Source of the DNA: Corynebacterium minutissimum
GTDB lineage: Bacteria; Actinomycetota; Actinomycetes; Mycobacteriales; Mycobacteriaceae
Assembly: GCF_000988205.1 (NCBI RefSeq)
Contig: NZ_LAYQ01000022.1
Coordinates: 52,556 to 116,555, forward strand
Direction of reading: 5' to 3'
DNA: 64,000 bases
Part shown: piece by piece, positions 25,376 to 35,494 of the stretch
Numbering within the stretch: position 1 is the first letter of the stretch
Layout of the letters: each line of letters opens with the position of its first letter
Notes under the pieces: model-generated
What the model was told of the DNA's origin: nothing
The model's database searches: none
Seen by the model: only the letters and a program-made list of their open reading frames with translations
Program-made: the position numbers and the translations under genes

Positions 25376-27478
25376 CTGGCCTCTTGGCGGCTTGGGCGAG
25401 GCGCTGGTAGAGCTCCTGCTTCGGTAGATCCTCCAAGAGGACTGGCTCGCCGGCGGTATTGCACAGCGGGATACACCAGTTGGGGTACTGGTCCTTCGTC
25501 GTGCCCGGTTGGTTCTGTGCGCGCACGTCACCGACCATATCCACCACGTTGGTCACCGTCAGTGCCGAGGGAGTTCCCGCAACATAGCGGTGCAGGGCAA
25601 CCAGCACGTCCTCTTCGTTCTCGCGATTGTCCAACATGCCATAGGCCTGCAGATTATCCTTGACCTCTTCCTGCCACGCGCGGTCCTCGGCCTCTTCTTC
25701 CGCCACCGGGCGGGTCAGCAGACCCAGGCGGGCGCGCAGTGCGATGTGATCGCCGCGCAGGAAGGCGAGCGTTGGCGGCAGATCGTGCGTGCCCACCGAG
25801 GACATCGCCATGTGGCGGTACTGATCCTGCGGGCGCGGGGTGGGGCCTTCGTTGGCGTGCTCAAACCAGATGATCGTGGTGCCAAGTACTCCCATGTCCT
25901 GCAGGGCATTCTGGACCCAGGGTTCCAGGGTGCCCAGGTCCTCGCCCACGAGGACCGCGCCGGCGCGCTCAGCCTCGAGCGCCAAGATGCCGAGCATGGC
26001 CTCCCAGTCATAGGACACGTAGGTGCCGTTGAGCGGGGTGGAGTGGCGCGGGATCCAGTACAGACGGAACAGGCCGAGCACGTGGTCAACGCGCAGGCCG
26101 CCAGCATTGCCCAGCATCGTTCGCAACAAGTCACGCCACGGCTGGTAGCCGGATTCCGCCAGGCGGACCGGGTGCCACGGCGGCTGAGACCAGTCCTGGC
26201 CCTGCTGGTTGTAGTCATCCGGCGGGGCGCCCACCGAACACTGCGGGGCGAGGTATTCCGCCAGATTGACGGCGTCGGCACCGGCGGGGTGGATGCCCAC
26301 GGCCATATCGGTGATAAGCCCGATGCTCATGCCGGCGTCGAGCGCGCGGCGCTGGGCGGCATCCAGCTGCTCATCGCAAAGGAACTGCAGCCAGGAATAG
26401 AACTCGGCCAACTCGCTGACGTCGAGGCTCAGCGCGTGGCGGCGACCGCTGTGTCGCTCGAGTTCGGTCTCGGCACACCACAGCGCGAAGTTGCGCAGGC
26501 CGCGGCCCTCGCGGCGCTGGTATTCGCTAAAGGCGGTGCGGCGCTCTGGGGTCATCCCCTTGTTGAAGAGCTCCTGGAGGACCTGCAGCTTGGCCTCGAA
26601 GATGGAATCACGATCAATCTCTTCTGCAGACAGGTTGCGCTCGCGGAACTCGGCGGCGAGCTCGGCGACGTCCTCCTGAAGCTCCGGGCTGAGCTGTTTC
26701 AGCTCCGGAATATCCTCGATGCGGATGTAAATCGGGTTGATGAAACGCCGCGTGGTGGGCAGGTAGGGCGAATCCTCCACAGGCGGGATTGGCTCGCCCG
26801 CGTGCAGCGGTTGATAAGGAGGAAGTCATAATCCGGAGCCAGTACCTCCGCGAGCTCGGCTAGATCTCCGAAATCGCCCATGCCCCAGGACTTCTCGGAG
26901 CGCACCGAATACAACTGCGCCATCGCGCCCGCGGCGGGGCGCTCGAGGAAGCGATCTGCTGTGCTCAGGTGGTTCGGCACGACGATGAGCGGGCATTCGT
27001 GTTCGCCGATGCCGGGCGAGGATAAGTGCAGCTTGTGGAAACCTAAGGGCAGGTCACCGGGGACGTGGAAGCTGGCCTCGCCCCACATGGTTCCGGCGAC
27101 GTCGGCAGCCGGGGCGTTGTTCGGATCCTGGTAAGTCGGCCGCGTCTCGCCGTTTTCCAGCTCGATGGTGACGGTGACGGGGTCGCCGTCGTGGACGTGG
27201 ACGACGAAAGACTTTTCGGCACCCTCGCGGGCCACCACGCACGGCGGCAGCGGGCGGGAGGCGCGCTCGAGATAATCCTCGAACAGGGCTTGGGTTAGCT
27301 CCTCATCGTCCGGACGGTCGGAGATAGAGACGCCGAGTGCGCGCAGCGTATAGGTAATTGTTTCCTCGCTGACGTACACGGGCTGTCCGTTCTGGGCGGT
27401 GTACTCGCAGGCCACGCCGTGGCGTTGGGCAAGTTCTTGAAGCAGATCACGGGTAGTCACATCCCCCAATTGTGCCAC
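25362..27478 (-). pseudogene. malQ: 4-alpha-glucanotransferase (amylomaltase), frameshifted near 26810 (probably intact in the cell)
   Basis: Restoring one C (atcaaccgctg to atcaacccgctg on the coding strand) gives a 705-residue GH77 enzyme. The N-terminal part (to about residue 220) is the extension typical of actinobacterial MalQ. It runs into DYDFLLINPLHA, then the catalytic barrel with RVDHVLGLFRLYWIP (nucleophile aspartate region), AVLVGEDLGTLEPWV (acid/base glutamate) and SVGTHDLPPTLAFLRGDH. The enzyme moves glucan segments during maltose and glycogen metabolism. It is divergent from fadD with 75 bases between. The break is of the same kind as the others in this window. Confidence 0.88.
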
Positions 27479-27553
27479 GCCCTCCCTGCGCGCGGGAGAA
27501 ATCCGGTTGGTAGAGTGGGCTGGAATTTAATTTTTGTGGGAAAGGACACAACT

Positions 27554-29395
27554 GTGACTTTGAATGAAGCGCATACGAAAGCGGAGTTCGAGATCAAAGA
27601 CGGGGAGACCTGCCTTACCGCCATGATGGCTACGGCACACGCCCGCCCACATGGCGTGCTGTTTACCCGTCCCGCGAACTATGAGTGGGTCAACGTCACC
27701 GCCAAGGAATTTGTGGAGGAAGTCTACGCGGTGGCCAAGGGCCTCATCGCTTTCGGCGTGGAGCAGGGCGACCGCGTGGCACTTATTTCTACCACCCGCT
27801 ATGAGTGGTCCCTGCTGGACTACGCCATCTGGGCGGCCGGTGCTATCTCCGTTCCGGTGTACCCGTCTTCATCGATGTCACAGGTCCAGTGGATTATCGA
27901 GGACTCCGGCGCCATCCTCGCCATCACGGAAACCCGCGAGCACTCCGAGCTGGTCAAGCACCTGAAGCTGCAGGAGGATGGCACCCCGCAGCTGCACGGC
28001 TCGCCCTCCCAGCTGCGCCGCGTCCTAGAGATCAACTCTTCGGCCATCGATACGCTGAAGTTTGAAGGCCGCGATGTCAGCGACGACACCGTCGACCAGC
28101 GCATCGAAGCCACGAACACCGATGACGTCGCCTCGCTGGTGTACACCTCTGGCACCACCGGTCGTCCCAAGGGCTGCATGCTCACCCACCGCAACTGGCT
28201 GGCAGAAGCTCGCGGCTTGCTGACCAACCCCATTGGCGCCATCGCCGTGCCGGGTTCCCACGTCCTGACCTTCCTGCCCTTGGCACACGTCTTTAGCCGT
28301 GCAGTGTCGCTGGCGGTCACCATCGGCGGTGCCTCCCAGAACCACTGGTCCGATTTTGGCACCATCACCATCGAATTCGCGCGCTCCCGCCCGAACCTGA
28401 TCCTGGGTGTGCCGCGCGTGTTTGAGAAGGTACGCAACGGAGCCTCCGCCAAGGCCCACGGTTCTTCTGCAATCAAGGGCGCCATTTTCGACCGCGCGGA
28501 GAAGGTCGCTATCGAGTATTCGAAGGCGCTGGATACTCCGGAGGGCCCCAACCGGGTGCTCAAGGCCAAGCGCAAGGCCTATGACAAGCTGGTCTACTCC
28601 GCTATTAGGCAGGCCATGGGCGGCGAAGTCAAGTACTGCATCTCCGGTGGTTCGGCCATCTCGCAGGACTTGCTGCACTGGTACCGCGGCATCGGCGTGA
28701 CCATCTACGAGGGCTATGGCCTGACGGAGACCGCAGCGGCTGCCGCCGTGGACTTCGTGGACCAGTCCATCGGTACCGTCGGCCCGCCGCTGGGTGGAAC
28801 GACGCTGCGCATTAACGACGACGGCGAAATCATGATCAAGGGAGATATCGTCTTCAAGGGCTACTGGCAGAACGAGGAAGCCACCGAGAACTCCCTGCAG
28901 GACGGCTGGTACAACACCGGCGACCTGGGTGAAATCGATGAGGACGGCAAGCTCGTTATCACCGGCCGCAAGAAGGACCTCATCGTCACCGCCGGCGGCA
29001 AGAACGTCTCGCCGGGGCCGATGGAAGATATCCTGCGCTCCCACCCGCTGATTTCCCAGGCCATGGTGGTCGGCGACGGCAAGCCCTTCATCGGCGTCTT
29101 GCTCACCCTCGATGAGGACGCGCTCAAGCGCTGGAAGGCCGATCACAACATTTCCGCGACCAAGGGCATGCGTGAGGTGGCAGCGGATCCGGCACTGCGC
29201 GCGGATATCCAGGACGCCATCAACCAGGTCAACGCTACGGTCTCCCACGCCGAGGGCATCAAGAAGTTCGTCATCCTCGACCAGGACCTCACCGAGGAAA
29301 GCAACGAGCTCACCCCCACGATGAAGGTGAAGCGCTATGTCGTTGCGCAGCGCTACGCAGCGGATATCGAGCGCCTCTACGCCGGCAAAAAATAA
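27554..29395 (+). CDS. Long-chain acyl-CoA synthetase (FadD15-like)
   Basis: A 613-residue AMP-forming ligase that activates fatty acids with ATP and CoA. The ATP motif LVYTSGTTGRPKGCMLTH, the A5 motif YEGYGLTETAAAAA, the hinge GWYNTGDLGEIDEDGKLVITGRKKD and a conserved late lysine region MKVKRYVV are visible. The GTG at 27554 follows GGGAAAGGAC and gives the normal family N-terminus; the frame is open further upstream. In a mycolate-bearing genus it could feed lipid recycling, but this is not shown. Confidence 0.92.
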   Translation: MTLNEAHTKAEFEIKDGETCLTAMMATAHARPHGVLFTRPANYEWVNVTAKEFVEEVYAVAKGLIAFGVEQGDRVALISTTRYEWSLLDYAIWAAGAISVPVYPSSSMSQVQWIIEDSGAILAITETREHSELVKHLKLQEDGTPQLHGSPSQLRRVLEINSSAIDTLKFEGRDVSDDTVDQRIEATNTDDVASLVYTSGTTGRPKGCMLTHRNWLAEARGLLTNPIGAIAVPGSHVLTFLPLAHVFSRAVSLAVTIGGASQNHWSDFGTITIEFARSRPNLILGVPRVFEKVRNGASAKAHGSSAIKGAIFDRAEKVAIEYSKALDTPEGPNRVLKAKRKAYDKLVYSAIRQAMGGEVKYCISGGSAISQDLLHWYRGIGVTIYEGYGLTETAAAAAVDFVDQSIGTVGPPLGGTTLRINDDGEIMIKGDIVFKGYWQNEEATENSLQDGWYNTGDLGEIDEDGKLVITGRKKDLIVTAGGKNVSPGPMEDILRSHPLISQAMVVGDGKPFIGVLLTLDEDALKRWKADHNISATKGMREVAADPALRADIQDAINQVNATVSHAEGIKKFVILDQDLTEESNELTPTMKVKRYVVAQRYAADIERLYAGKK

Positions 29396-29520
29396 GGCTG
29401 GATGGAGTCTGTGAATTCCTTCGGAGTGTCGCGCAGACCCACGGGAGAATCTCTAATAGAGTCAGCGGGGTCAGAAAAACTCTAAACCTCAACTAGAGGT
29501 TCTCGCGGAAAGGGCAGCCT

Positions 29521-30201
29521 ATGCACAAAATCGCAGCCGAGCTGCGCCACCGTGAGCTGACCCAAGAAATCTATAACATCGGCGACGAAGTCGTTGACTA
29601 CATCGAGCACCTCATCGAGGCCATCGAGGACTGGGATGATGAACTCTCCCTCGACTGCTTGGCTGAGCTGGGGGACATCGTCGAGGACGCCCGCGTGGAT
29701 TCCGGGCGTTGTGTCGGCGAGCTCATCGGCCTGCGCCACGCGCTGGTCTCCGGGCTGAAGTCCGGCACCATCTCGGCTGCCTCCTCCGGCGACAACGACG
29801 TTGAGGAACCGAAGCAGCTTACCCCCCGCGCGCTCGCTGAGGGCCTGCCCATCTCCGGCCCGCCCGTTGTGGTTTCGGAGCTGGCAGAAACCCTGCGCGG
29901 CCGCACCGCCGCGGTGGCTGCCTACCTGCGCGAGCTGGTGGAGTACGTGCTGGCGCAAACCGACGCCGTGGCCCGCAACCTCGATGTGGTCTCCCTGCCG
30001 AACCTGTACAAGCGCGCCGGCGAGTCCGCGCTCATCGCAGTGCAGGCCTGGCGCCACACCGTCGTTGAGGCGCACCCCGCCTTCGTGCGCACTATGCGCG
30101 GGCATAACCCGCCGCCCTTCCTGGAGGAGCGGGCGCGTATCGACGCCGTTGTTGCCCGCGTGCGCGCCAAGCGCCAGAAGAAGGCCGCCACGACCGCATA
30201 G
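29521..30201 (+). CDS. Conserved helical protein of unknown function (226 residues)
   Basis: An ATG with an AAAGGGCAG ribosome site opens a soluble, mostly helical, acidic-then-basic protein (LRHRELTQEIYNIGDEVVDY; basic tail VRAKRQKKAATTA). There is no signal peptide or membrane helix and I recognise no domain. It is followed by a strong 17-bp-stem terminator, so it is expressed as its own unit or after fadD. Confidence 0.75.
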   Translation: MHKIAAELRHRELTQEIYNIGDEVVDYIEHLIEAIEDWDDELSLDCLAELGDIVEDARVDSGRCVGELIGLRHALVSGLKSGTISAASSGDNDVEEPKQLTPRALAEGLPISGPPVVVSELAETLRGRTAAVAAYLRELVEYVLAQTDAVARNLDVVSLPNLYKRAGESALIAVQAWRHTVVEAHPAFVRTMRGHNPPPFLEERARIDAVVARVRAKRQKKAATTA

Positions 30202-30249
30202 TCGCCGCATCACAGACTTCCTTGTTGCCAACACACAAGGATTACCTAA

Positions 30250-30290
30250 GAAGAGCGCCGCCGAGATTCCCTCTCTCGGCGGCGCTCTTC
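30250..30290. terminator. Strong bidirectional hairpin terminator
   Basis: gaagagcgccgccgaga (30250-30266) pairs perfectly with tctcggcggcgctcttc (30274-30290), a 17-bp GC-rich stem with a 7-base loop, between convergent genes. Confidence 0.85.
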
Positions 30291-30323
30291 GTTGCTTAGT
30301 GTGCTAGGCCTGGCTATGCGCCA

Positions 30324-30392
30324 CGCCTAGCTTCGTGTTCCCCCGTCTAGCTTCGTGCACCACGCTTAGCTTCGTGTGCCCCGTCTAGCGCG
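30324..30392. repeat. Short tandem repeats, unit about 19-20 bp
   Basis: Three and a third imperfect units built on cgtctagcttcgtg follow one another just upstream of the stop of the convergent CNNM gene. Units differ by one to four bases. They lie outside any gene. The role is unknown. Confidence 0.7.
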
Positions 30393-30398
30393 TACGCG

Positions 30399-31466
30399 CT
30401 AGGCCCCCGGGTTCTTTGACGCCGGCACGGCCTGGTCCAGCTGCTCCGTAATCTGCGGCCACAGCTGGCCCATGATGTCATCCCAGGTGAGGATCCACAC
30501 CGTCTTGTCCTTGGTGGGCTTGCCCACGACGACGAGCTGCTCGTTGCGGGCGCGCATCTGGTCCAGAGTCTTCTGCACGGTGGAGGAGGAGCCCACCGCC
30601 AGTGCGGGGCGGGAGAAATCCAGCACCGGAGTTTCCGGGTCCGCCAACAGGGTGTCGCGCACATGGACGATGCGGGGGATGCGCGAGGTACGCGGGTAGA
30701 CCAGCACGCGCATGATGGACTTGCGTACTACGAGCTCGTGGAGCTCGGCCACGGTGGCATCGGAGGAAAGCGGCAGGATTTCCGAGCCGTGCTCGCGGGC
30801 CAACTGGGCCGCGGTGGAGGCTTCCAGCTCGATGACGCCGGTGATCTGGTTCGCGGAGTCGTCGTCAAGCGTGCCCGTCTGCCGCGAGTGCTCGACGAGG
30901 TGGCGCAGGGTCTCCGCGTCATAGCCAGCCGCACCGGCGCGGTCGACGGGTTCCTCGCCGGTCATGAGCACCAGCTTGTTCGCCATCTTGTTGATCCAGA
31001 TCAGCAGCGGGCGGAAGAGCCAGATGAAACCGCGGGCAGGAACCGCAATGAGCTGCAGGGCCGTCTCCGGGTGGGCGATGGCCCAGGACTTTGGCGCCAT
31101 CTCACCGATGACCAAGTGCAGGAAGGTCACGACGAACAGCGCAAGGAGGAAGGAGACGACGTCCGCAACGCCCAACGGCAGGCCCAGCGCCTCAAGTGGG
31201 CTCATCAGGAGGTGATGGACCCAGGGCTTGGTCACCGCACCAAGGACGAACGTCGCGGCGGTAATGCCCAGCTGCGCGCCGGCCAACATGATGGTCAGCT
31301 CGTTGAGCGAGCGCAGGCCCGCACGCGAGGCCGCTGAGGACTCCGCGGTTTCTTCCAAGCGGTTGCGGCGAGCGCCCATGAGGGAGAACTCGATGACCAC
31401 GAAGAACGCGGAAGCAGCGATGATGAGCAGGGTGACGATGAGGTTAAACCACCAGGTATCAGTCAT
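30399..31466 (-). CDS. CNNM transmembrane / CBS-domain protein (hemolysin family)
   Basis: A 355-residue membrane protein. The CNNM domain (1-200) has four hydrophobic segments with the family motif LVIGEMAPKSWAIAHPE. The CBS pair follows (about 205-340), the second CBS half including VWILTWDDIMGQLW. There is no C-terminal CorC domain. Relatives (CorC/YfjD/CNNM) are linked to magnesium or cobalt efflux. Its start abuts the end of the 457-residue paralog, so they form a two-gene operon, probably a heteromeric pair. Confidence 0.88.
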   Translation of the reverse strand: MTDTWWFNLIVTLLIIAASAFFVVIEFSLMGARRNRLEETAESSAASRAGLRSLNELTIMLAGAQLGITAATFVLGAVTKPWVHHLLMSPLEALGLPLGVADVVSFLLALFVVTFLHLVIGEMAPKSWAIAHPETALQLIAVPARGFIWLFRPLLIWINKMANKLVLMTGEEPVDRAGAAGYDAETLRHLVEHSRQTGTLDDDSANQITGVIELEASTAAQLAREHGSEILPLSSDATVAELHELVVRKSIMRVLVYPRTSRIPRIVHVRDTLLADPETPVLDFSRPALAVGSSSTVQKTLDQMRARNEQLVVVGKPTKDKTVWILTWDDIMGQLWPQITEQLDQAVPASKNPGA

Positions 31467-32839
31467 TAGTCATCTTCTCCTTCCGGGAATTCCTCCACCA
31501 GCTCGAGTGATAGGACGGAGGGGACGTGGCGGTCGATTTCCTCGACGCGCACGTTGAGCGTGCGGATGGGGGCTTCGTCGCCATCGACCCAGTCTTCCGG
31601 CTCGGCCTCAAGCTCGATGGAAAGCTCTTCGCCTTCCTCCGGCAGCGTGCCGGAATGAGCGATGAGCAGGCCGGCGACGGTTTCGAAATCGCCCTCTGGC
31701 AGGTCGTGGCCGATGGCGCGCTCCACCTCGTCGATGGGCGTGTCACCGTCGACGATCCAGTGCGTCTCGTCCTGCTCAGTGATTTCCTCGGTTTCTTCGA
31801 GGTCGTGCTCGTCGGTGACATCGCCGAGGATTTCCTCGGCCAAGTCCTCCATGGTCACGATGCCGACGAAGCCGCCGTATTCGTCGATGACGCAGGCGAG
31901 TTTCTCGTCGGCGTCGCGAAGCTCCGTGACGACGTCGGGAAGCGGCATGAGCTCCGGCACCACCACGGGGGCCTTCATGATTTCGCGGGCCGGGGTGGCC
32001 GCGGGCAGCTCGGTGCCCAGCACGTCGTAGAGGTGCACCACGCCGATGGGATTGTGTTCATCGTCGATGATGGGGTAGCGGGTGTGGTTCTCCGACATCA
32101 TCTCGCGCACCTCGCCGATGGTGGTTTCGGGCTCGATGACATCCACGCGCGAGCGCGGAATCATGGCGTGTCCCACGTCGTGTTCGGGGAAGTCGAGGAG
32201 GCGGTCGAGCACCAGGTAGGTGTCCTCATCCAAGTCGCCGGCCTCGTGGGAGGCATCGACGATGGACTCCAAGTCATCGGTGGTGGCAGAAGAATCGACA
32301 TCCTCCACCGGCTCGATGCCGAATAACTTGAGCAGGGCATTGGAGGAATACTCGAAGAAGTGGATGAGCCAGCCAAAAATCTTGAGGTACCACATCGTCG
32401 ATGCGGACAGCCACAGCGCTGACTTCATGGGGGCTGCGATGGTGTAGTTCTTCGGGAAGAGCTCGGCGAAGAGCATGGTGAGAACCGTCGAAATAGCAAG
32501 CGCCGCCACGGTGCCTACCGCGACGGATACACCCGTGGGCACGCCCACGCCGCCCAGCAGCTGGCCCAGGCCTTGGCCCACGAGGGGCTCGGCCACATAA
32601 CCGATGAGCAGGCCGGTAATCGTGATACCCAGCTGCGCGCCGGAGAGCATGAAGGATGTCTTTTGCGTGATCTTTAAGGCGCGCTCCGCGGGCTTATCCC
32701 CAGTCGCTGCGCGCTGGCGCAGCTGCGTGCGGTCCACCGACATGAAGGCGAATTCCTGCGCCACGAAGTAGGCGTTGGCCACGATAATGAGAGCGATGAC
32801 GGCGAAACCCGCCACAATCATCAGGATGGCAGATAACAC
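31466..32839 (-). CDS. CNNM transmembrane / CBS / CorC-HlyC domain protein (hemolysin family)
   Basis: A 457-residue protein with the full family order: CNNM membrane domain (1-200, motif FAELFPKNYTIAAP), CBS pair (about 210-345, HAMIPRSRVDVIEP and VIDEYGGFVGIVTMEDLAEEILGDV) and the CorC_HlyC domain (360-450). GTG start at 32839. Transcribed ahead of the shorter paralog. Despite the hemolysin name, ion export or regulation is the better supported role. Confidence 0.9.
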   Translation of the reverse strand: MLSAILMIVAGFAVIALIIVANAYFVAQEFAFMSVDRTQLRQRAATGDKPAERALKITQKTSFMLSGAQLGITITGLLIGYVAEPLVGQGLGQLLGGVGVPTGVSVAVGTVAALAISTVLTMLFAELFPKNYTIAAPMKSALWLSASTMWYLKIFGWLIHFFEYSSNALLKLFGIEPVEDVDSSATTDDLESIVDASHEAGDLDEDTYLVLDRLLDFPEHDVGHAMIPRSRVDVIEPETTIGEVREMMSENHTRYPIIDDEHNPIGVVHLYDVLGTELPAATPAREIMKAPVVVPELMPLPDVVTELRDADEKLACVIDEYGGFVGIVTMEDLAEEILGDVTDEHDLEETEEITEQDETHWIVDGDTPIDEVERAIGHDLPEGDFETVAGLLIAHSGTLPEEGEELSIELEAEPEDWVDGDEAPIRTLNVRVEEIDRHVPSVLSLELVEEFPEGEDD

Positions 32840-32979
32840 GGCTTACCCCACCGCCTTAAGGAGGCGGCGGGGACATCGACTCGGAGGTTCCACTTAAAAG
32901 AGGCCTTTCTTCACTATCGGGGTTGCAAATCTGCACTATAGACTACCGCTTTAACGGCGCTGTCGGATACTTTGTTCCC

Positions 32980-34114
32980 ATGGATCCCTTTGGTCTCTAC
33001 ATTCACGTTCCTTTCTGCGCCTCCCGTTGCGGCTACTGCGACTTCAACACCTATACCCCGGGTGAGCTGGGAGGGGACCTGACCAGCGATTATCTGGCTG
33101 CTCTGGAGAAGGAACTGGAGATGGCGGCGGCCCAGGTGGGGCGCGAGGCCGAGACGGTTTTTATTGGCGGTGGCACGCCGAGCCTGCTGGGCGCCGACGG
33201 CCTGGGCCGTGTCTTGTCGAAGGTTCGCGACACCTTCGGCCTCGCCCCGGACGCGGAGGTCACCACGGAATCCAACCCGGAATCCACCTCGCCGGAGTAC
33301 TTCGCTGGGCTTCTCGACGCCGGCTTCACCCGCCTTTCCCTGGGCATGCAATCCGCCTCCCCGGGGGTGCTCGCCGTGTTGGAGCGAGCCCACACGCCGG
33401 GCCGGGCCTTCGATGCGGCGCGCGAAGCCATCGATGCGGGCTTCGAGCACGTCAACTTGGACATGATTTATGGCACGCCGACAGAAGAAGATGCGGATGT
33501 GGCCCTGACCTTGGAGCGTGCCTTGGAGACCGGGGTGGATCACATCAGCGCGTATTCGCTCATCGTGGAAGATGGCACGCGTATGGCCCGCAAGGTATCG
33601 AAGGGTCTGCTTCCGGCCCCGGATGAGGACGTGCTGGCCCGGCGCTATGAGATGATCTCCTCCACGCTCGAAGCCGAGGGTTTCGAGTGGTATGAGGTGT
33701 CCAACTGGGCCAAGCCGGGCGGGGAGTGCCAGCACAACCGCATCTACTGGATGGACGGCAATTGGTGGGGCGCGGGCCGGGCGCGCATTCGCACCTGGGC
33801 AACGAGCGCTTCTTCAACGTGAAGACCCGCGGACTTACATCAAGGCCGTCGGCGAGGGGGAGCTGCCCATCAAGGAGCGCGAGCAGCTCAGCGCCGCCGA
33901 CCGCCACACCGAGCGCATCATGCTGGGCCTGCGCCTGCGCGAGGGCATCCCGGCGTCCTGGCTCGCGCCGGCCGCCGAGCCCGTGGCCGCGCGCTTTATT
34001 GAGCGCGGCCTGCTCGAGCTTTGTGACGGCCGCCTCCGCGTGACCAAGGCGGGCCGCCTGCTCGCGGACGGGATCATCACCGACCTCCTTGTGGCTGAAG
34101 ACACCGCTCGTTAG
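32980..34114 (+). pseudogene. hemW: Radical SAM heme chaperone HemW, two frameshifts (probably intact in the cell)
   Basis: Restoring one C near 33778 (gggccgggcgcgc) and one near 33824 (gaagacccgcgg) gives a 378-residue HemW. The radical SAM cluster motif CASRCGYC (CxxxCxxC) and the HemW signature FCASRCGYCDFNTY confirm the family, as do FIGGGTPSLL and SLGMQSASPGVL. HemW hands heme to respiratory enzymes and was long misnamed as an oxygen-independent coproporphyrinogen oxidase. The start at 32980 gives the normal MDPFGLYIHVPFC. Upstream of hrcA, as in many Gram-positive bacteria. Both breaks are single lost C bases. Confidence 0.9.
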
Positions 34115-34188
34115 CGGCTTGCCCCACCTGCGGGCCGGCCTCCAAGTCCGCATCAGCTGGCCCACTAGCGGCTGGCTTCGACCCTCGT

Positions 34189-34322
34189 AGATGGTTCCAG
34201 TGAAAAGGCTCCAGTCAGAAGGTTTGTTTGGGGGGCAAACAAACCTTCCTTGGGCTGCAAGAAGGTTCGTTTGGGCACAGGTAAACCGTATGACCCGAAC
34301 CATTTGAGTAGAACCACTTGGA
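34189..34322. repeat. Element B copy 1, modular palindromic repeat
   Basis: Inside lies a perfect hairpin: aaggtttgtttg (34219-34230), a five-G loop and caaacaaacctt (34236-34247). The outer part runs from agatggttcc to gaaccatttgag. Copies at 40271-40401 and 46825-46980 share its whole plan. The hemW-hrcA gap (34115-34405) holds this element and no gene. Confidence 0.85.
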
Positions 34323-34405
34323 AGCGGCGGTGAACTACCTGCCCGTAGTCGTTGATTTCCACAGCTTTTCCACCCCTGACCGCCAGAACGGATAGCCTTA
34401 AAGAC

Positions 34406-35440
34406 ATGTCTAGCTCCACCGATGCCCGCCGCCAAGAAGTCCTGCGCGCCATCGTCGCGGACTACATCGCCTCGCAATCGCCGGTCGGCTCCAAGGCCCT
34501 GCTCGAGCGCTACCAGCTGGGCGTGTCCTCGGCGACGATTCGCAATGACATGGCCGTGCTCGAAGCCGAAGGCCTCATCGCCCAAGAACACGCCAGCTCC
34601 GGGCGCGTGCCCACGCAGAAGGGCTACCGCCAGTTCGTCGACACGCTCCACGACGTCAAGCCGCTCTCCAAGGCCGAGCGCCGCGCCATGCTCACCTTCC
34701 TCGAAGGCGGCGTCGATTTGGAAGACGTCCTGCGCCGTTCGGTCCAGCTGCTGGCCCAGGTGACCAAGCAAGCTGCCGTGGTGCAGATGCCCAACCTCAA
34801 AGTCTCCCGCGTCAAGCACTGCGAGGTCGTAGCTTTGTCACCGGTGCGCCTGCTGCTGGTGCTGATTACGGATAATGGGCGCGTCGATCAGCGCAATGTG
34901 GAGCTCGATGACGTCATCGACCCCGAGCAGACCCACCGCCTGCGCGATATCCTCAACACCGCCCTGGAGGGTAAGACGCTCACCGATGCCTCGGCGGAGT
35001 TGGCCGCGCTTGTCGACGACTCCCCAGCCGACATCCGCCCCCACCTCCTCAAAGCAGCCACCACGCTGATTGAGACCCTCGTCGAACAGCCCTCCGATCG
35101 CCTGATTATGGCGGGCACCTCTAACCTCACCCGCGTGGCCCTGCCCGAGGGCCTGCCGTCGATCATCGAGGCCCTGGAAGAGCAGGTCGTGGTGCTGAAA
35201 TTGCTGGCGCGCGTGCCAGACCTGGGCAATGTTTCGGTCTCCATCGGCGAGGAAAACGAGGCCGATGAGCTGCGCCAAACCTCCGTCGTGGCCACGCGCT
35301 ATGGATTCGGCACCGGCTCGGAGGCCGCAGCACTCGGCGGGCTCGGTGTGGTGGGTCCGACGTATATGGACTACTCGGGAACAATCTCCAAGGTCTCTGC
35401 CGTTGCACGCTATGTGAGTGAAATTCTGGCGGGCGAGTAA
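34406..35440 (+). CDS. hrcA: Heat-inducible transcriptional repressor HrcA
   Basis: A 344-residue repressor of class I heat-shock genes that binds CIRCE operators. The winged-helix N-terminus ([38 protein letters not shown]) and the [16 protein letters not shown] signature are clear. The ATG at 34406 gives the standard N-terminus. No CIRCE inverted repeat is seen in its own upstream region. It precedes dnaJ2, the usual corynebacterial order. Confidence 0.96.
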   Translation: MSSSTDARRQEVLRAIVADYIASQSPVGSKALLERYQLGVSSATIRNDMAVLEAEGLIAQEHASSGRVPTQKGYRQFVDTLHDVKPLSKAERRAMLTFLEGGVDLEDVLRRSVQLLAQVTKQAAVVQMPNLKVSRVKHCEVVALSPVRLLLVLITDNGRVDQRNVELDDVIDPEQTHRLRDILNTALEGKTLTDASAELAALVDDSPADIRPHLLKAATTLIETLVEQPSDRLIMAGTSNLTRVALPEGLPSIIEALEEQVVVLKLLARVPDLGNVSVSIGEENEADELRQTSVVATRYGFGTGSEAAALGGLGVVGPTYMDYSGTISKVSAVARYVSEILAGE

Positions 35441-35494
35441 GCTGGCCCGTCGGATTAGATTTAGCATCAACGAGATATAGAAGGATGACAGTAC

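Noticed and set aside
30324..30392. Tandem repeats as a small CRISPR
   Set aside because: The units follow one another directly without spacers.
34323..34405. CIRCE operator for hrcA
   Set aside because: No TTAGCACTC-N9-GAGTGCTAA or close variant is seen.
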